This document shows, piece after piece, positions 25,746 through 34,986 of a DNA stretch of 64,000 bases (its first letter is position 1; every line of letters starts with the position of its first letter). The stretch is from Clostridiales bacterium (GTDB taxonomy: Bacteria; Bacillota; Clostridia; Oscillospirales; Oscillospiraceae). The notes beneath the pieces are model-generated. The model had not been told where the DNA came from. It saw nothing but the letters and a program-made list of their open reading frames with translations, and ran no database searches. A program made the position numbers and the translations under genes. The DNA lies in NCBI GenBank assembly GCA_012523085.1, contig JAAYJC010000015.1, positions 21,317 to 85,316 of the forward strand. The letters are read 5' to 3'.

Positions 25746-25780
25746 TTCGGCGTGCCGCTCGCCGTAAAAGCGGCTACCGC
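25746..25780 (+). repeat. Interspersed hairpin repeat, copy A
   Basis: A 35-base element whose core GCCGCTCGCCGTAAAAGCGGC can fold with GCCGCT against AGCGGC. Copy B at 46896-46929 differs at about four positions plus one gap. Both lie just downstream of a stop codon, between two co-directional genes. Confidence 0.5.
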
Positions 25781-25826
25781 GGCTTAGCCGACAGGCTCAT
25801 ATATGCCCGCGGAGTTTGGAGCTGAT

Positions 25827-27584
25827 ATGATCAAAAGCAGTCTGTTTGTCGATTTGCTCGATGCGCCGTATTCCCGAAGAGGTTCTTTCCTTGCCTTCGC
25901 CAACGACAATCACGGCGAAGACCTGTACGGTAAATGCACGCTCTGGCTCTGCAACTGCAGAATATCGAGCTATGATATGTCAAAGAGCAACGGATTTCGG
26001 CAGGTAAAGCTGGAACTCGTCAAAGACGGGACCGTTCTCCCCTGTGTAATCTCCACGACGCCATATGAGGTGATTTTGGAATCGGTTTGGGGTTCCGTCC
26101 GCTTTTGTATCGGCGAACGTAAGCTCGTCATGTGCCGCGGCACGGATGGCCTTACGCTTCGGATTACACCGACCATGAGTTTCCTGTCGCCCGGCTCGAT
26201 TAACCTGATGGAAGACAGCGGAGCCCGCATGTTCGATTTCGGTCCGGCCCGGCTCGTGCTTTTACCCTTTACCGGCAAGCTGACGCAATCTAATCCGGTC
26301 TATATGGAAATGTCACCCGATGAAAACGGCGTTTTGCAGCTCGGTTTTGAAGAATACATGGTTGATCCTCTGCACAGACCGATGGATCAGTACCCCTCCT
26401 ATGAGGATTGTGTAAACTCCGTTAAAGCAGATTTTGAGGATTTCTGCGCAAGGATTATGCCGAGTCTTCCCGCGAAATATGAAAGCGCGCGCAGGCAGGC
26501 GCTTTGGCAGACCTGGAGCATGATGGTTGAGCCGGATGGCGAAGCCTCCTACAAGCGTACGATGGTTAAAATGATCCACTGTATTTTTGAAGCTGCTTTT
26601 TTATGGCAACAGCCGATGCAGGCGGTCTGGCTTTCCCGCGATGTCAACCTTGCCTGGGAAATATTCTGCTCCGCCTTTGATTATCAGGATGTAAACGGCC
26701 GCCCGTACGACGGTCTGAGCTATCGCGCAGCCCCGAGCATCGGAATGAAACCGCCCATACACGGCGGAGTGTTGCTCTGGATGATGGAAAACCTCGATCT
26801 CAGCGGTATTAGAACAGAAAGCAAGGTCTGGCTGTGGGAGCGCATGGTAAAGTGGACGGATTTCTTCCGCATCCACCGCGACAGAGACAGAGACGGCCTC
26901 GTTGAATACCAGAATATTGTCGAAACCGGCTGGGAGGATGCGCCATACTTCAATGTCGGATTCCCCTGTGCGTGCCCCGGTCTCAACGCTTCCCTCGCGC
27001 TTCAAATGGAAGCCGTTGCAAAGCTGGGCCGGGAAATCGGAAGGCCTGAAGAAGAATACAAGCTCTGGATGAGCCGTTCCGAAGAACTGACCTCGAAGAT
27101 CGTCGAAAAATTCTGGGACGGAGAGCGCTGGTTTGCCTTTAACGCCGAAACCGGTCAACAGTCGGACTCCCATACGATATCGCTGTATACGGCGCTTTTC
27201 CTCGGCAAACGCCTGCCGCAGGACATCATTGACAAAAGCATAACATTCATGTATGGCCCGGACGGCTTCGATACCCCTTACGGCCTTGCCAGTGAGGGTC
27301 TAACGAGCAAATACTTCAAACATGGATTCACAAGCGGCAGCATAATTGTTCCAGTGCAATTTCTGATGATTCTTTCACTGGAGGCCTGCGGTCGGGGCGA
27401 CCTTGCAAAGGATGCGGCGAACAAATACTGTGCCATCCTGCGCGACCACGGTTTTTTCCATATCCACAACGCATTGACGGGACATGAAGACCGGAGTTTA
27501 ACGGCTTATGCCGAAAGAGGCCTGTTCTGGTCCGCCTGGGCTTCCTCCTGCTACTTCTATTTGGCTGACAAATACGGCAGATAA
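25827..27584 (+). CDS. (alpha/alpha)6 glycoside hydrolase, MGH/GH63-like
   Basis: A 585-residue enzyme. An N-terminal beta domain (about 1-190) precedes an (alpha/alpha)6 barrel. RDRDRDGLVEYQNI with ETGWEDAPYF is the signature of the GH63/GH37-like trehalase and mannosylglycerate-hydrolase clan; GLASEGLTSKYFKHGFTSGS and DRSLTAYAERGLFWSAWASS are further cleft motifs. The residues needed for inverting hydrolysis (Asp of GWEDAP and a late Glu) appear present. No signal peptide, so it works on an imported sugar or intracellular glycoside. ATG 25827 is chosen because GGAG lies five bases upstream; ATG 25803 lacks a site. Substrate could be mannosylglycerate, glucosylglycerate or another alpha-glycoside. 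Confidence 0.8.
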   Translation: MIKSSLFVDLLDAPYSRRGSFLAFANDNHGEDLYGKCTLWLCNCRISSYDMSKSNGFRQVKLELVKDGTVLPCVISTTPYEVILESVWGSVRFCIGERKLVMCRGTDGLTLRITPTMSFLSPGSINLMEDSGARMFDFGPARLVLLPFTGKLTQSNPVYMEMSPDENGVLQLGFEEYMVDPLHRPMDQYPSYEDCVNSVKADFEDFCARIMPSLPAKYESARRQALWQTWSMMVEPDGEASYKRTMVKMIHCIFEAAFLWQQPMQAVWLSRDVNLAWEIFCSAFDYQDVNGRPYDGLSYRAAPSIGMKPPIHGGVLLWMMENLDLSGIRTESKVWLWERMVKWTDFFRIHRDRDRDGLVEYQNIVETGWEDAPYFNVGFPCACPGLNASLALQMEAVAKLGREIGRPEEEYKLWMSRSEELTSKIVEKFWDGERWFAFNAETGQQSDSHTISLYTALFLGKRLPQDIIDKSITFMYGPDGFDTPYGLASEGLTSKYFKHGFTSGSIIVPVQFLMILSLEACGRGDLAKDAANKYCAILRDHGFFHIHNALTGHEDRSLTAYAERGLFWSAWASSCYFYLADKYGR

Positions 27585-27603
27585 TCCAAAATTACTGGTT
27601 TGT

Positions 27604-27644
27604 AAAAAGACAAACTTCCGGCTAAGCCGGAAGTTTGTCTTTTT
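27604..27644. terminator. Bidirectional terminator
   Basis: A 19-base perfect stem (AAAAAGACAAACTTCCGGC and its complement) with a TAA loop, A-rich on the left and T-rich on the right, between convergent genes. The TAG stop of the minus-strand CBS gene lies at its tip. Confidence 0.92.
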
Positions 27645-28053
27645 TATCAATAAAATGCCTGATGATATCTCTTCGTGTAATGATCCCAATGAACATATTG
27701 CGGTCGTCTATTACCGGAATGAAATTGTAGTCCAGCGCCTTCAACATCAGTTCTTCGATCGTTGCGGTGATTCTGACGGGAGAATTGGTGTCTTTTTGCA
27801 AAATTTCGCTGACCATAATTCCCTCCATGTTCTTGATGTTTATCTTTTTTAGTTCCCTGTTTTTCTGGCTGTCAATCAAATTCCATAAAAAATCGCCTTC
27901 GCTGACTGTTCCGACATACTCGTTGGCTCGCGTTAAAACAGGAATAGCCGAATAACCGTTATTTCTGAGCTTTTCAAGTCCCTGGCGCAATGTAAAATCA
28001 TTATACAGGAACGCGACGTTTTGCTTTGGAACGAGAAAGTGCGCAATATTCAT
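27622..28053 (-). CDS. Two-CBS-domain protein
   Basis: A 143-residue protein made of two CBS motifs (about 15-65 and 80-140; GYSAIPVLTRANEYVGTVSE and NFIPVIDDRNMFIGIITRRD). Paired CBS domains bind adenine nucleotides and sense energy or second messengers. Standalone forms of this size occur widely in Bacillota with unknown targets. GGAGG is seven bases before ATG 28053, and the minus-strand leader has an extended -10 (TGCTATACT) near 28100. The stop codon sits inside the terminator hairpin. Confidence 0.88.
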   Translation of the reverse strand: MNIAHFLVPKQNVAFLYNDFTLRQGLEKLRNNGYSAIPVLTRANEYVGTVSEGDFLWNLIDSQKNRELKKINIKNMEGIMVSEILQKDTNSPVRITATIEELMLKALDYNFIPVIDDRNMFIGIITRRDIIRHFIDKKDKLPA

Positions 28054-28133
28054 GTTTTATCCTCCGCAAATCTTCTCAATGCAATTGTCATATATAGTAT
28101 AGCATATTTGCATTCGCGGAAAAATCAATATTG

Positions 28134-28181
28134 TGTAAACAGCGAAATTCTCTTCGCTGTAAACAGCGAAACTCTCTTCGA
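28134..28181. repeat. Tandem 24-bp direct repeat
   Basis: TGTAAACAGCGAAATTCTCT and its continuation (28134-28157) are repeated at 28158-28181 with one internal mismatch. It sits upstream of the CBS gene and downstream of the MoaF-like gene. Function unknown; perhaps a local slippage duplication. Confidence 0.6.
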
Positions 28182-28328
28182 AAGACTATTTCCGCGGACA
28201 GACGGCCGCGATAACAAGCTTCAATCCGATTTGATGAAACCGTATCCGACCGCATGTTTACAATGCAAAACCGACAGAATGTGTTTAATAAAAGCCGCAA
28301 GGCGGACCTTGCTTACAAGGTTTCGCTT

Positions 28329-29027
28329 TTATTCAAAACTTCCGATAGCGCCAAAAGGCTCCGGTCGCATATCCGGCCCGAAGGCAAACCCCACAGCAGT
28401 AATACGATTGAAATTCATCAAAAAACAGCTTGTTTGCTCAAAAAAGCCGTTCGGCTCCTGCCCGCACATAAGCAGAAAATACAGACCTTGTCCAATTTGG
28501 ACGGCTTTCGCGTCCATGATTGCGCTTTGCCCGTTTTGCGCGGAAATGCTGCATTTACAGCCGGATTCATAGCTGTGGATAAAGGAAAGCTCGCTACCGA
28601 AGGTCCAACACAGACGGTTTTCCCAAAGATCGTCGGTAAAGCAGTGTCTTTGTGCCGGAATCTCGGTTCCTTCATGGGCAACCGCACCGAAATGAATCTT
28701 TGCTTCCGGCTGTTTATTCCCCGGCTTACCCAGCGTAACATAGGATACCAGGTTTTTCCCGGTGTCCAGAACAATAATCATGGTATGCTCGTCCGAGCCT
28801 GTGCAGAGCAGATAAACCGTATCGTCTGCTTTCATGCAAAGATACGGCGCAGTCTGCGGCGGTTCTCCGGGCTTTATAACAGTAAGGTTTGTTTCATCTG
28901 TAACAATCAAGAGCAGTTCACCGCTGCCGTCAATCACAAATCGCCATGTTTTGCCCATCATTTCAAAACTTTTAGGCGGGCAGTACGGATAACCGTGAAT
29001 ATTGCCGTATCTAGCCATGCTGTTCAT
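28329..29027 (-). CDS. MoaF-like protein
   Basis: A protein of about 232 residues with two lipocalin-like halves. The first has GKTWRFVIDGSGELLLIVTD and YLCMKADDTVYLLCTG; the second has LWENRLCWTFGSELSFIHSY and KAVQIGQGLYFLLMCGQEPN. This order matches MoaF, a protein first linked to molybdenum cofactor genes but found in many unrelated contexts. No moa, moe or molybdoenzyme genes are in the window. I prefer ATG 29027 (GGAGG four bases before) over 29063, which has no site; ATG 29018 is also possible. Assignment is from motif order, so moderate. Confidence 0.55.
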   Translation of the reverse strand: MNSMARYGNIHGYPYCPPKSFEMMGKTWRFVIDGSGELLLIVTDETNLTVIKPGEPPQTAPYLCMKADDTVYLLCTGSDEHTMIIVLDTGKNLVSYVTLGKPGNKQPEAKIHFGAVAHEGTEIPAQRHCFTDDLWENRLCWTFGSELSFIHSYESGCKCSISAQNGQSAIMDAKAVQIGQGLYFLLMCGQEPNGFFEQTSCFLMNFNRITAVGFAFGPDMRPEPFGAIGSFE

Positions 29028-29339
29028 GCTGCCTCCCATTCCGACCGCATATCGGCGGTACATAAAGTTTCATAATATGTTTTATTACCTTTATATCCGG
29101 GCCTGCTATTATTTGCGCATATGCCATAGAGCAGGTACCACCGTATAAAGCTCACTCCTATTACCAATGTATACGAATCTTGTCAAATATGCAACTTTTT
29201 TTGATTAATTGTCCCGTTTTGTCTGTGTTTGTCGAACCCCAAATATCGAGCAATTGAATAAAGGCCCTTCGCTTTATTTACGTAAACCGTTATGATACAA
29301 TTTTTCCGGAATTCAGAAAAAGACAAGGAGCGTGTAAGT

Positions 29340-31271
29340 ATGTTGAAATTTCCGAAGCTGTTTGAGCCTGTAAAGGTTGGAAATGTCATTTTCCGTAACC
29401 GTATTTTCGGTTCCCCTACCGGATCAATGGATTTCAACTCTGACCATACACCGACGGAGGACTGGATCGCCTATTATGAGAGAAAGGCAATGGGCGGCTC
29501 AGCAACCGTCACCGTCGGGGAATGTCATATCAATCCACCGCTCAGCAGGATGGGCGGGATGAGCATCGACCTGACCAACGAGGTGCATATGCGGTTTTTG
29601 TATAAGCTGGCGGACAGGGTTTCCCGCCAGGGTGCAGTGGCCTCTCTGGAGCTTCAGCACGCCGGACGGTATTCAAACGCAGCCTTCGGTCCTTCCGACG
29701 GTTTCGTTGACGACGATGTAACCAAGCCTTGTTACGCAATGAGCGAAGAGCAGATAGAACAGACCATTGAGGACTATGCCGCAGCCGCGCTGAAGGCGAA
29801 GAACTACGGTTTCGGCATGGTGACCATCCACGGCGGACATGGCTGGCTACCGCAGCAGTTTTTCAGTCCGGTCACCAATCAGCGTACCGATAAATGGGGC
29901 GGTTCTGCCGAAAACCGTGGCCGATTTGCCGCAGCCGTCTGCGATGCGATTCATGAAAAGTGCGGACGGGGTTTCCCTGTGGAATTCCGGATCTCGGCCA
30001 CGGAGTTTGAGGACGGGTACGGAAAGGAAGAGGGCATTAAATATGCCATGTGTCTGGACGGGCACGCCGATATTATACACTGTTCCGTTGGTATCCACGG
30101 AACCACGATGAAGGAATCCTCGTTGTATTGGGCGCCCTCTATGTTCGAGCCGGACGGGCGTAATGTTAAGTATGCGGCCGATATCAAGAAACACATAAAA
30201 AAGTCACTTGTGGCCTGCGTCGGTGCGATTGTGGATCCTGTTATGATGGAGGATATCATCTCATCGGGCAAAGCGGATATCATATGCCTTGCCCGCGCTT
30301 TAATCTGCGATCCCGACCTGCCCAACAAGGCAAGAGCGGGCAAAGACGATGAGATTGTAAAATGCATCCGCTGTTTTGAGTGCAATCAGGGGCTTTTTCC
30401 CTCTTTCAGGATTTTTTGCGCATTAAATCCGGAGACCGGCAGAGAAGCCGAGTTTTTCCGCTGTAAGCAGCCTCAAAAAAAGCAGACCGTTTTGGTAGCC
30501 GGGGGCGGCATCGGTGGTATGCAGGCCGCTGTTTCCTGTGCCCGGCAGGGGCACAAGGTCATTCTCTGCGAAAAGAGCGAGAAGCTGGGCGGCGTGCTTC
30601 TGTGCGAGCGGAATGTCCCCTTCAAGAAGCATCTGGCCGAATATATCGAGCTGCAGAAGCGGTTAATCGCCGGGCTTGGTGTCGAGGTCAGGCTCGGCTG
30701 TGAGGTAACAAACGAACTTATCGAGACCGTCACCCCCGACGCCGTTATCGCATCGCTCGGATCGAGACCCAATATACCCGGCATTGAAGGCATTGATGCG
30801 GATAATGTTTATACCGCAGCGGAAATCTATAGAAATCCGGATAAAGCTAAGGGCAAAATCATAATTCTCGGCGCAGGTCTCACAGGTTCGGAGCTTGCGG
30901 TTTATCTTGACATACTCGGCAAAAAAAGCGAGATCATTGAGATGGGACCGACCATCAAAGGCAGCCCGTACGGTCAAGGTCCCGTCGTCAGGCTCAAGCT
31001 GAAGACGCTGTCCGTGCCGATACATTTTCATACCAAAGCCGTTAAGATCGCAAAAGACGGCGTCTGCTGCCATGGCCCGGACGGGGAAGCTTTCTTTGCG
31101 GCCGATACTGTCATCAATGCCACCGGGCTTATCCCTCTGACTGACGAAATGATTAAGCTGAGCGGTTCAGCTCCGCTGTTTTTTGCGGTAGGCGATTGCG
31201 ACGGTGGTCCCGGCGGCATCAAACATGCGACCGAAACCGCCCATACGGTCGCAAAATGGATCGGATGGTAA
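29340..31271 (+). CDS. Old-yellow-enzyme / 2,4-dienoyl-CoA-reductase-type flavoprotein
   Basis: A 643-residue NAD(P)H:flavin oxidoreductase. The N-terminal TIM barrel (about 1-340) binds FMN (LFEPVKVGNVIFRNRI, SLELQHAGRYSN, HGGHGWLPQQFFSP, RISATEFEDGYG). A 4Fe-4S site follows (CIRCFECNQG and a further Cys 11 residues on). Then come an FAD domain (VAGGGIGGMQAA) and an NAD domain (ILGAGLTGSELAVYL). Relatives reduce enoyl-CoAs, bile acids, enoates or trimethylamine. ATG 29340 has AAGGAG nine bases upstream; an upstream ATG 29292 lacks one. It is monocistronic here, so the substrate has no contextual clue. Confidence 0.9.
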   Translation: MLKFPKLFEPVKVGNVIFRNRIFGSPTGSMDFNSDHTPTEDWIAYYERKAMGGSATVTVGECHINPPLSRMGGMSIDLTNEVHMRFLYKLADRVSRQGAVASLELQHAGRYSNAAFGPSDGFVDDDVTKPCYAMSEEQIEQTIEDYAAAALKAKNYGFGMVTIHGGHGWLPQQFFSPVTNQRTDKWGGSAENRGRFAAAVCDAIHEKCGRGFPVEFRISATEFEDGYGKEEGIKYAMCLDGHADIIHCSVGIHGTTMKESSLYWAPSMFEPDGRNVKYAADIKKHIKKSLVACVGAIVDPVMMEDIISSGKADIICLARALICDPDLPNKARAGKDDEIVKCIRCFECNQGLFPSFRIFCALNPETGREAEFFRCKQPQKKQTVLVAGGGIGGMQAAVSCARQGHKVILCEKSEKLGGVLLCERNVPFKKHLAEYIELQKRLIAGLGVEVRLGCEVTNELIETVTPDAVIASLGSRPNIPGIEGIDADNVYTAAEIYRNPDKAKGKIIILGAGLTGSELAVYLDILGKKSEIIEMGPTIKGSPYGQGPVVRLKLKTLSVPIHFHTKAVKIAKDGVCCHGPDGEAFFAADTVINATGLIPLTDEMIKLSGSAPLFFAVGDCDGGPGGIKHATETAHTVAKWIGW

Positions 31272-31315
31272 GCTGATTTACGTGTACCGCTAACGATTAA
31301 ACGGACTGAGCGCTT

Positions 31316-32456
31316 TTAGAGCTCGTTTTCCATGATCTGTTCCAGCGTCTGCCGCTTTCTGATCAATTTAGCTTTCCGTTTTGTTCAAGCAGAACCTCCG
31401 GAATCTGCGTATGTGAGTTGCAGTTGAGCGACGTAAGTGACGCGCAATACGCCCCCGCTCCCCCGATTACGACATAGTCGCCGCTCTCCGGCTCCGCTAA
31501 ATCCCTCGGCGTGTTGTTGCCATTTATGCCAAGGCATTGGGAATCCCCGCTCTCACAGCACTTGCCCGTTATAACCGCCTGATATGTTGAGCTGCCGAAA
31601 AAATCGGAATACAGCAGCCGTCCGTCTTTTGTTACAATATAGAATGGGTGCCGAGAGCCGTACAGCAACGGGCGCGCGTTGATTTCCATAACGCTATCGG
31701 TAACTATAAAGCTCAGTCCGTCCGGCCCCGTTCTTTTTTGTCGATAACCCTTGTTATTGCGTATCCTTCATTGGCGACGATATAAGCGCCGGGCTCGATT
31801 TCCATCCTAAGCTTTCTTCCGGTCCTTTGCTTAAACTGTCTTATTCTCTGTTTCGCGTATTCACCCAGCTCTGCGATATCCACCGGTAATTCGTCAGGCA
31901 TGCGCGCTTCCTTCAGACCACCGCCGAAATTGACCGTTTCGGCATATGGAAAATACTCCTCAAGGATCGCCATCTCAAGATCGATATTTTGCCACCATAT
32001 GAACGGATCCGCGCCCGAGCCGATTCCGGGGTGGATTCTGACGCTGAGATCAAGTCCGTGTTTTTGTACAAAATCCCCGATCAAATATAGCTGCCGAAGA
32101 GAACAGACATTGTATGTCAGGCCGTTGAGAATAAATCGTTCAAGCTCCGCCCTGTCCTCGTTTTCCGGAACCTCCTGCGTACTGAGCATGATCCTTTTGG
32201 GGTCTATGCCCGCAATATAAGCACGCCTGATTTCAATTAATGAACTTGCATCGATGTAAAGCCCCTGCCGGTCAATGATCGGCAACAGTGTCCTGTTGGA
32301 ATTTGCCTTCATCGCATAGCGAACAGTGAGGCCGAATGCGCTGGGCATATTCGGCGCTTCGCCGCACTTTTTCACGATCATGCCCTCATCGTATAGATAG
32401 ACCGGTGTCCCGTATTGTTCAGCCGCCTGCAGGATATCTGCTGTGTTTTCATACAA
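31316..32456 (-). pseudogene. lysA: Diaminopimelate decarboxylase, frameshifted and internally deleted
   Basis: A PLP-dependent type III decarboxylase for the last step of lysine synthesis, in at least three pieces. Piece one (32456 to 31713) has the PLP lysine in VRYAMKANSNRTLL and ends in ITRVIDKKERGRTD. The next frame gives GPDGLSFIVTD and MEINARPLLYGSRHPFYIV, down to LLEQNGK. A third frame gives the true end LIRKRQTLEQIMENEL (TAA 31316-31318). Both shifts fit loss of one base, in a T6 run (31734-31739 on the plus strand) and near 31373-31376. About 45 residues expected between two GIGSG-type repeats are also absent (junction near 32013-32024), which removes active-site residues. Another lysA must exist if the cell makes lysine. 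Confidence 0.85.
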
Positions 32457-32511
32457 AATGGATTGATCATTTTATTTATCTCTTTTCGAGTTTTCTATTT
32501 ATCCTCAGCGC

Positions 32512-33600
32512 TTAATCCTCACCGTAAATCATATTTTTAATCGCTTTGCCGTTTTCCTCGAAATCGATTTGCAGCACATCCATGCTGTTTATGTTAACGA
32601 ATGCATATGAGCCGGAAAGAGGGATGCCCAATTGATTGATATCATAGCTTTTGTATGATGCCAGCTTAAGCAGAAGCGACAGAATTTTCAGCTCCGGCAT
32701 GTTGGTGGTGATCCGCGGCAAATATGCGCTGAGAAACTCGTCAGCTTCATTCAAGCTTAAATCAAACACTTTTGAGCTGAGCGCAGACATGATTTCTCTT
32801 TGATGCTCTGTCCTGGTAAAATCACCGTCGGCAAAACTCCTGTTACGGGCATAGGCAAGCGCCTGCTTTCCGCTCAAATTCTGCGTACCCCCTGACTCAA
32901 GCAGCCCGTCTGTTCTGTTAAGGTTCAAATGCCGGTTGATGTCTTTTATGCTGCTGTTGATATTACCGATGTCCTGCTCGCCGACCTCGACCGTTACGCC
33001 GCCCAGCGCATCAACTATGTCAATAAAGGAATAGAAATCCGTTTCCACGTAGTATTCGAGGTCGACTTTAAAATTCTGCCTGACCGTCTCACACAAAAGC
33101 GTTGCCCCGCCAAACGCATATGCCGCATTTATGCGGTTGTAGCCGTAATCTGGTATATAAAGGTATATATCCCGCATGAGGGAAATCAGCGATATTTCCT
33201 TATTTTCCTTGTTGATCGATATCAAAACCATGACATCGGAAAGGCCGGCTTGTCCTGCCGCTCTGGTGTCGCTTCCGATCAGCAGAACATTTAAGACACC
33301 GTCCTCCCCATATATTTCACCGTCATTGATGTTTTCGTCGATTTCGTTTTGCATTTCCTCCAGCTGTTCTTGAGAGATCTGCTCTCCGCTATTATTTTCC
33401 GGCTCGTCAGCGACACCGATATCCAATCCCGCCGTTACCACCGGAGTCGTGTCGCCGGATACATAATTCAGCTTCGATATGTAGTGATGCGCGGTCAGAA
33501 AAACAGTCAGGCAGGCAAATACAATGAGACCGCCCAGAGAGATCAAAATGATTTTCCATGTTCTTTTTCTGTTTTTATTCTTTTTCGTATCTTTAGCCAT
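32512..33600 (-). CDS. LytR-CpsA-Psr (LCP) cell-wall ligase
   Basis: A 362-residue membrane protein that attaches teichoic acids or capsule-type polymers to peptidoglycan. A basic N-terminus and one membrane segment (about 15-37, IILISLGGLIVFACLTVFL) precede the extracellular LCP domain with LLIGSDTRAAGQAGLSDVM, ISLMRDIYLYIP, YNRINAAYAFGG and LSGKQALAYARNRSF. The conserved Arg and Asp residues that bind the polyprenyl phosphate substrate are present. GAGGGG precedes ATG 33600. The nucleotide-sugar epimerase gene lies upstream on the same strand, consistent with envelope polysaccharide work. Confidence 0.93.
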   Translation of the reverse strand: MAKDTKKNKNRKRTWKIILISLGGLIVFACLTVFLTAHHYISKLNYVSGDTTPVVTAGLDIGVADEPENNSGEQISQEQLEEMQNEIDENINDGEIYGEDGVLNVLLIGSDTRAAGQAGLSDVMVLISINKENKEISLISLMRDIYLYIPDYGYNRINAAYAFGGATLLCETVRQNFKVDLEYYVETDFYSFIDIVDALGGVTVEVGEQDIGNINSSIKDINRHLNLNRTDGLLESGGTQNLSGKQALAYARNRSFADGDFTRTEHQREIMSALSSKVFDLSLNEADEFLSAYLPRITTNMPELKILSLLLKLASYKSYDINQLGIPLSGSYAFVNINSMDVLQIDFEENGKAIKNMIYGED

Positions 33601-33712
33601 TGTTTACCCCTCTTCATGAAATCCGATCTGACAGGAAGCAGCCGATTTCTTTGTCTGTTCTTTATAGACCTTTACTCTGTTTCAATATTTACTCCGATAT
33701 GCGAAATTATCC

Positions 33713-34726
33713 CTAATTAATCCTCTTTTTGTTATACCATCGGACAAATTGCCTTATACCCTCCGGGAAGCTTGTTTTCGGTGCATAACCGAGGATTTGC
33801 GCGGCGCTGGATATATCCGCGCATGTTCTTTTTACATCCCCCGGCTGAAGCGGCTGCCGATCAAGCACGGCTCTTTTACCCAGCGTTTCTTCAAGGACCG
33901 TAACCATTTCTGTCAAAGATATGGTTTGCGACTCCCCCAGATTGAATATCGCATATTTTCCGGAACCTTCTGTCGTCCAGTAAGCCGCTTTTAAGACGCC
34001 CTCCGAAATATCGTCAATATACGTATAATCTCTTTCTGTCGAGCCGTCACCGAAAAAGGGTACGCTCCGCCCTTCACTGATAAGCTTCACGAACTTGTAT
34101 ATGGCGAGGTCCGGTCTTTGCCTCGGTCCGTAGACGGTGAAAAACCTCAAGCACGCGGTATTCACCTTGTATAGGTGGCTGTAGGTATGGCAAAGCAGCT
34201 CCCCGGCTCTTTTGGTCGCCGCATAAGGAGAAATCGGTTGATCGGCTGCATCAGCTTCCGAATATGGTATTGTCTCATTGTTTCCATATACGGAGGATGA
34301 CGAAGCAAAAACAAAACTCTTGACCCCATGCCTTTTGACGCATTCCAGCATATTGATTGTTCCCATAATATTTACCGAAGCATATAAAAGAGGGTCGGCT
34401 ATTGAGGGCCTGACCCCGGCGCACGCGGCCAGATGCAGCACTGTATCCGGCTTGTTTTCATTGAAAACCGATTCCAGCAAGGATATGTCCCTTATATCAC
34501 CTTCCACACTCCGGAACCCGGCTCCGAGCGCTTTTGCGGTATGGGTGACCTCAGATATGTTTTCGCGTTTATACGCCGGGGTGTAGAGATCATTGAAATT
34601 GTCTACGGAGATCACACGATTTCCGGTCCTCAGCAGAATTTCGCAGACATGAGAGCCGATAAAACCCGCACCTCCGGTGACAAGGCAATTCATTATCCTC
34701 CGGTTATCCATTTGTTCTTCGCCCAT
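33713..34726 (-). CDS. NAD-dependent nucleotide-sugar epimerase (GalE/UDP-glucuronate epimerase-like)
   Basis: A 337-residue short-chain dehydrogenase that inverts C4 of a UDP-sugar, or a related sugar-nucleotide epimerase. GGAGFIGSHV near the start binds NAD, and the catalytic Tyr-x3-Lys is in SPYAATKRAGE, preceded by FASSSSVYGNN. GPRQRPDLAIYKF is typical of the UDP-glucuronate/UDP-galacturonate epimerase branch. Several starts are possible: 34726, 34711 or 34693; the GGAGG at the last is very close (three bases), so I keep the longest. It is upstream of the LCP gene and probably supplies precursors for a wall polymer. Confidence 0.9.
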   Translation of the reverse strand: MGEEQMDNRRIMNCLVTGGAGFIGSHVCEILLRTGNRVISVDNFNDLYTPAYKRENISEVTHTAKALGAGFRSVEGDIRDISLLESVFNENKPDTVLHLAACAGVRPSIADPLLYASVNIMGTINMLECVKRHGVKSFVFASSSSVYGNNETIPYSEADAADQPISPYAATKRAGELLCHTYSHLYKVNTACLRFFTVYGPRQRPDLAIYKFVKLISEGRSVPFFGDGSTERDYTYIDDISEGVLKAAYWTTEGSGKYAIFNLGESQTISLTEMVTVLEETLGKRAVLDRQPLQPGDVKRTCADISSAAQILGYAPKTSFPEGIRQFVRWYNKKRIN

Positions 34727-34986
34727 TAGCTTACCGCCGATTCTTTTTTTTGCAAAGCCGTCTCATCCCGTCAAAACCATCATATTCATCCTCAACTCAA
34801 AACGTTACGCCCGAAACCGGTCAAGCCGCAGGCTTCTTTTCTCTTTACACAAAGTCATCGGCTTCGCGCTGTTTTAACGAATTTCAGTAAATATCCGCAA
34901 AATCCATATTTTTCACATTATATGCTTTGTCTGTACTTTCGTCAACACAGCGTTTATGCCGATCCGATTGCCGCCGGAAGACCGCA

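Noticed and set aside
28134..28181. CRISPR-like repeat
   Set aside because: Only two adjacent 24-bp copies with no spacers and no cas genes; a simple tandem duplication.
31713..31740. Programmed frameshifting in lysA at the T6 run
   Set aside because: A second frameshift and an internal deletion in the same gene make decay or error far more likely than programmed slippage.
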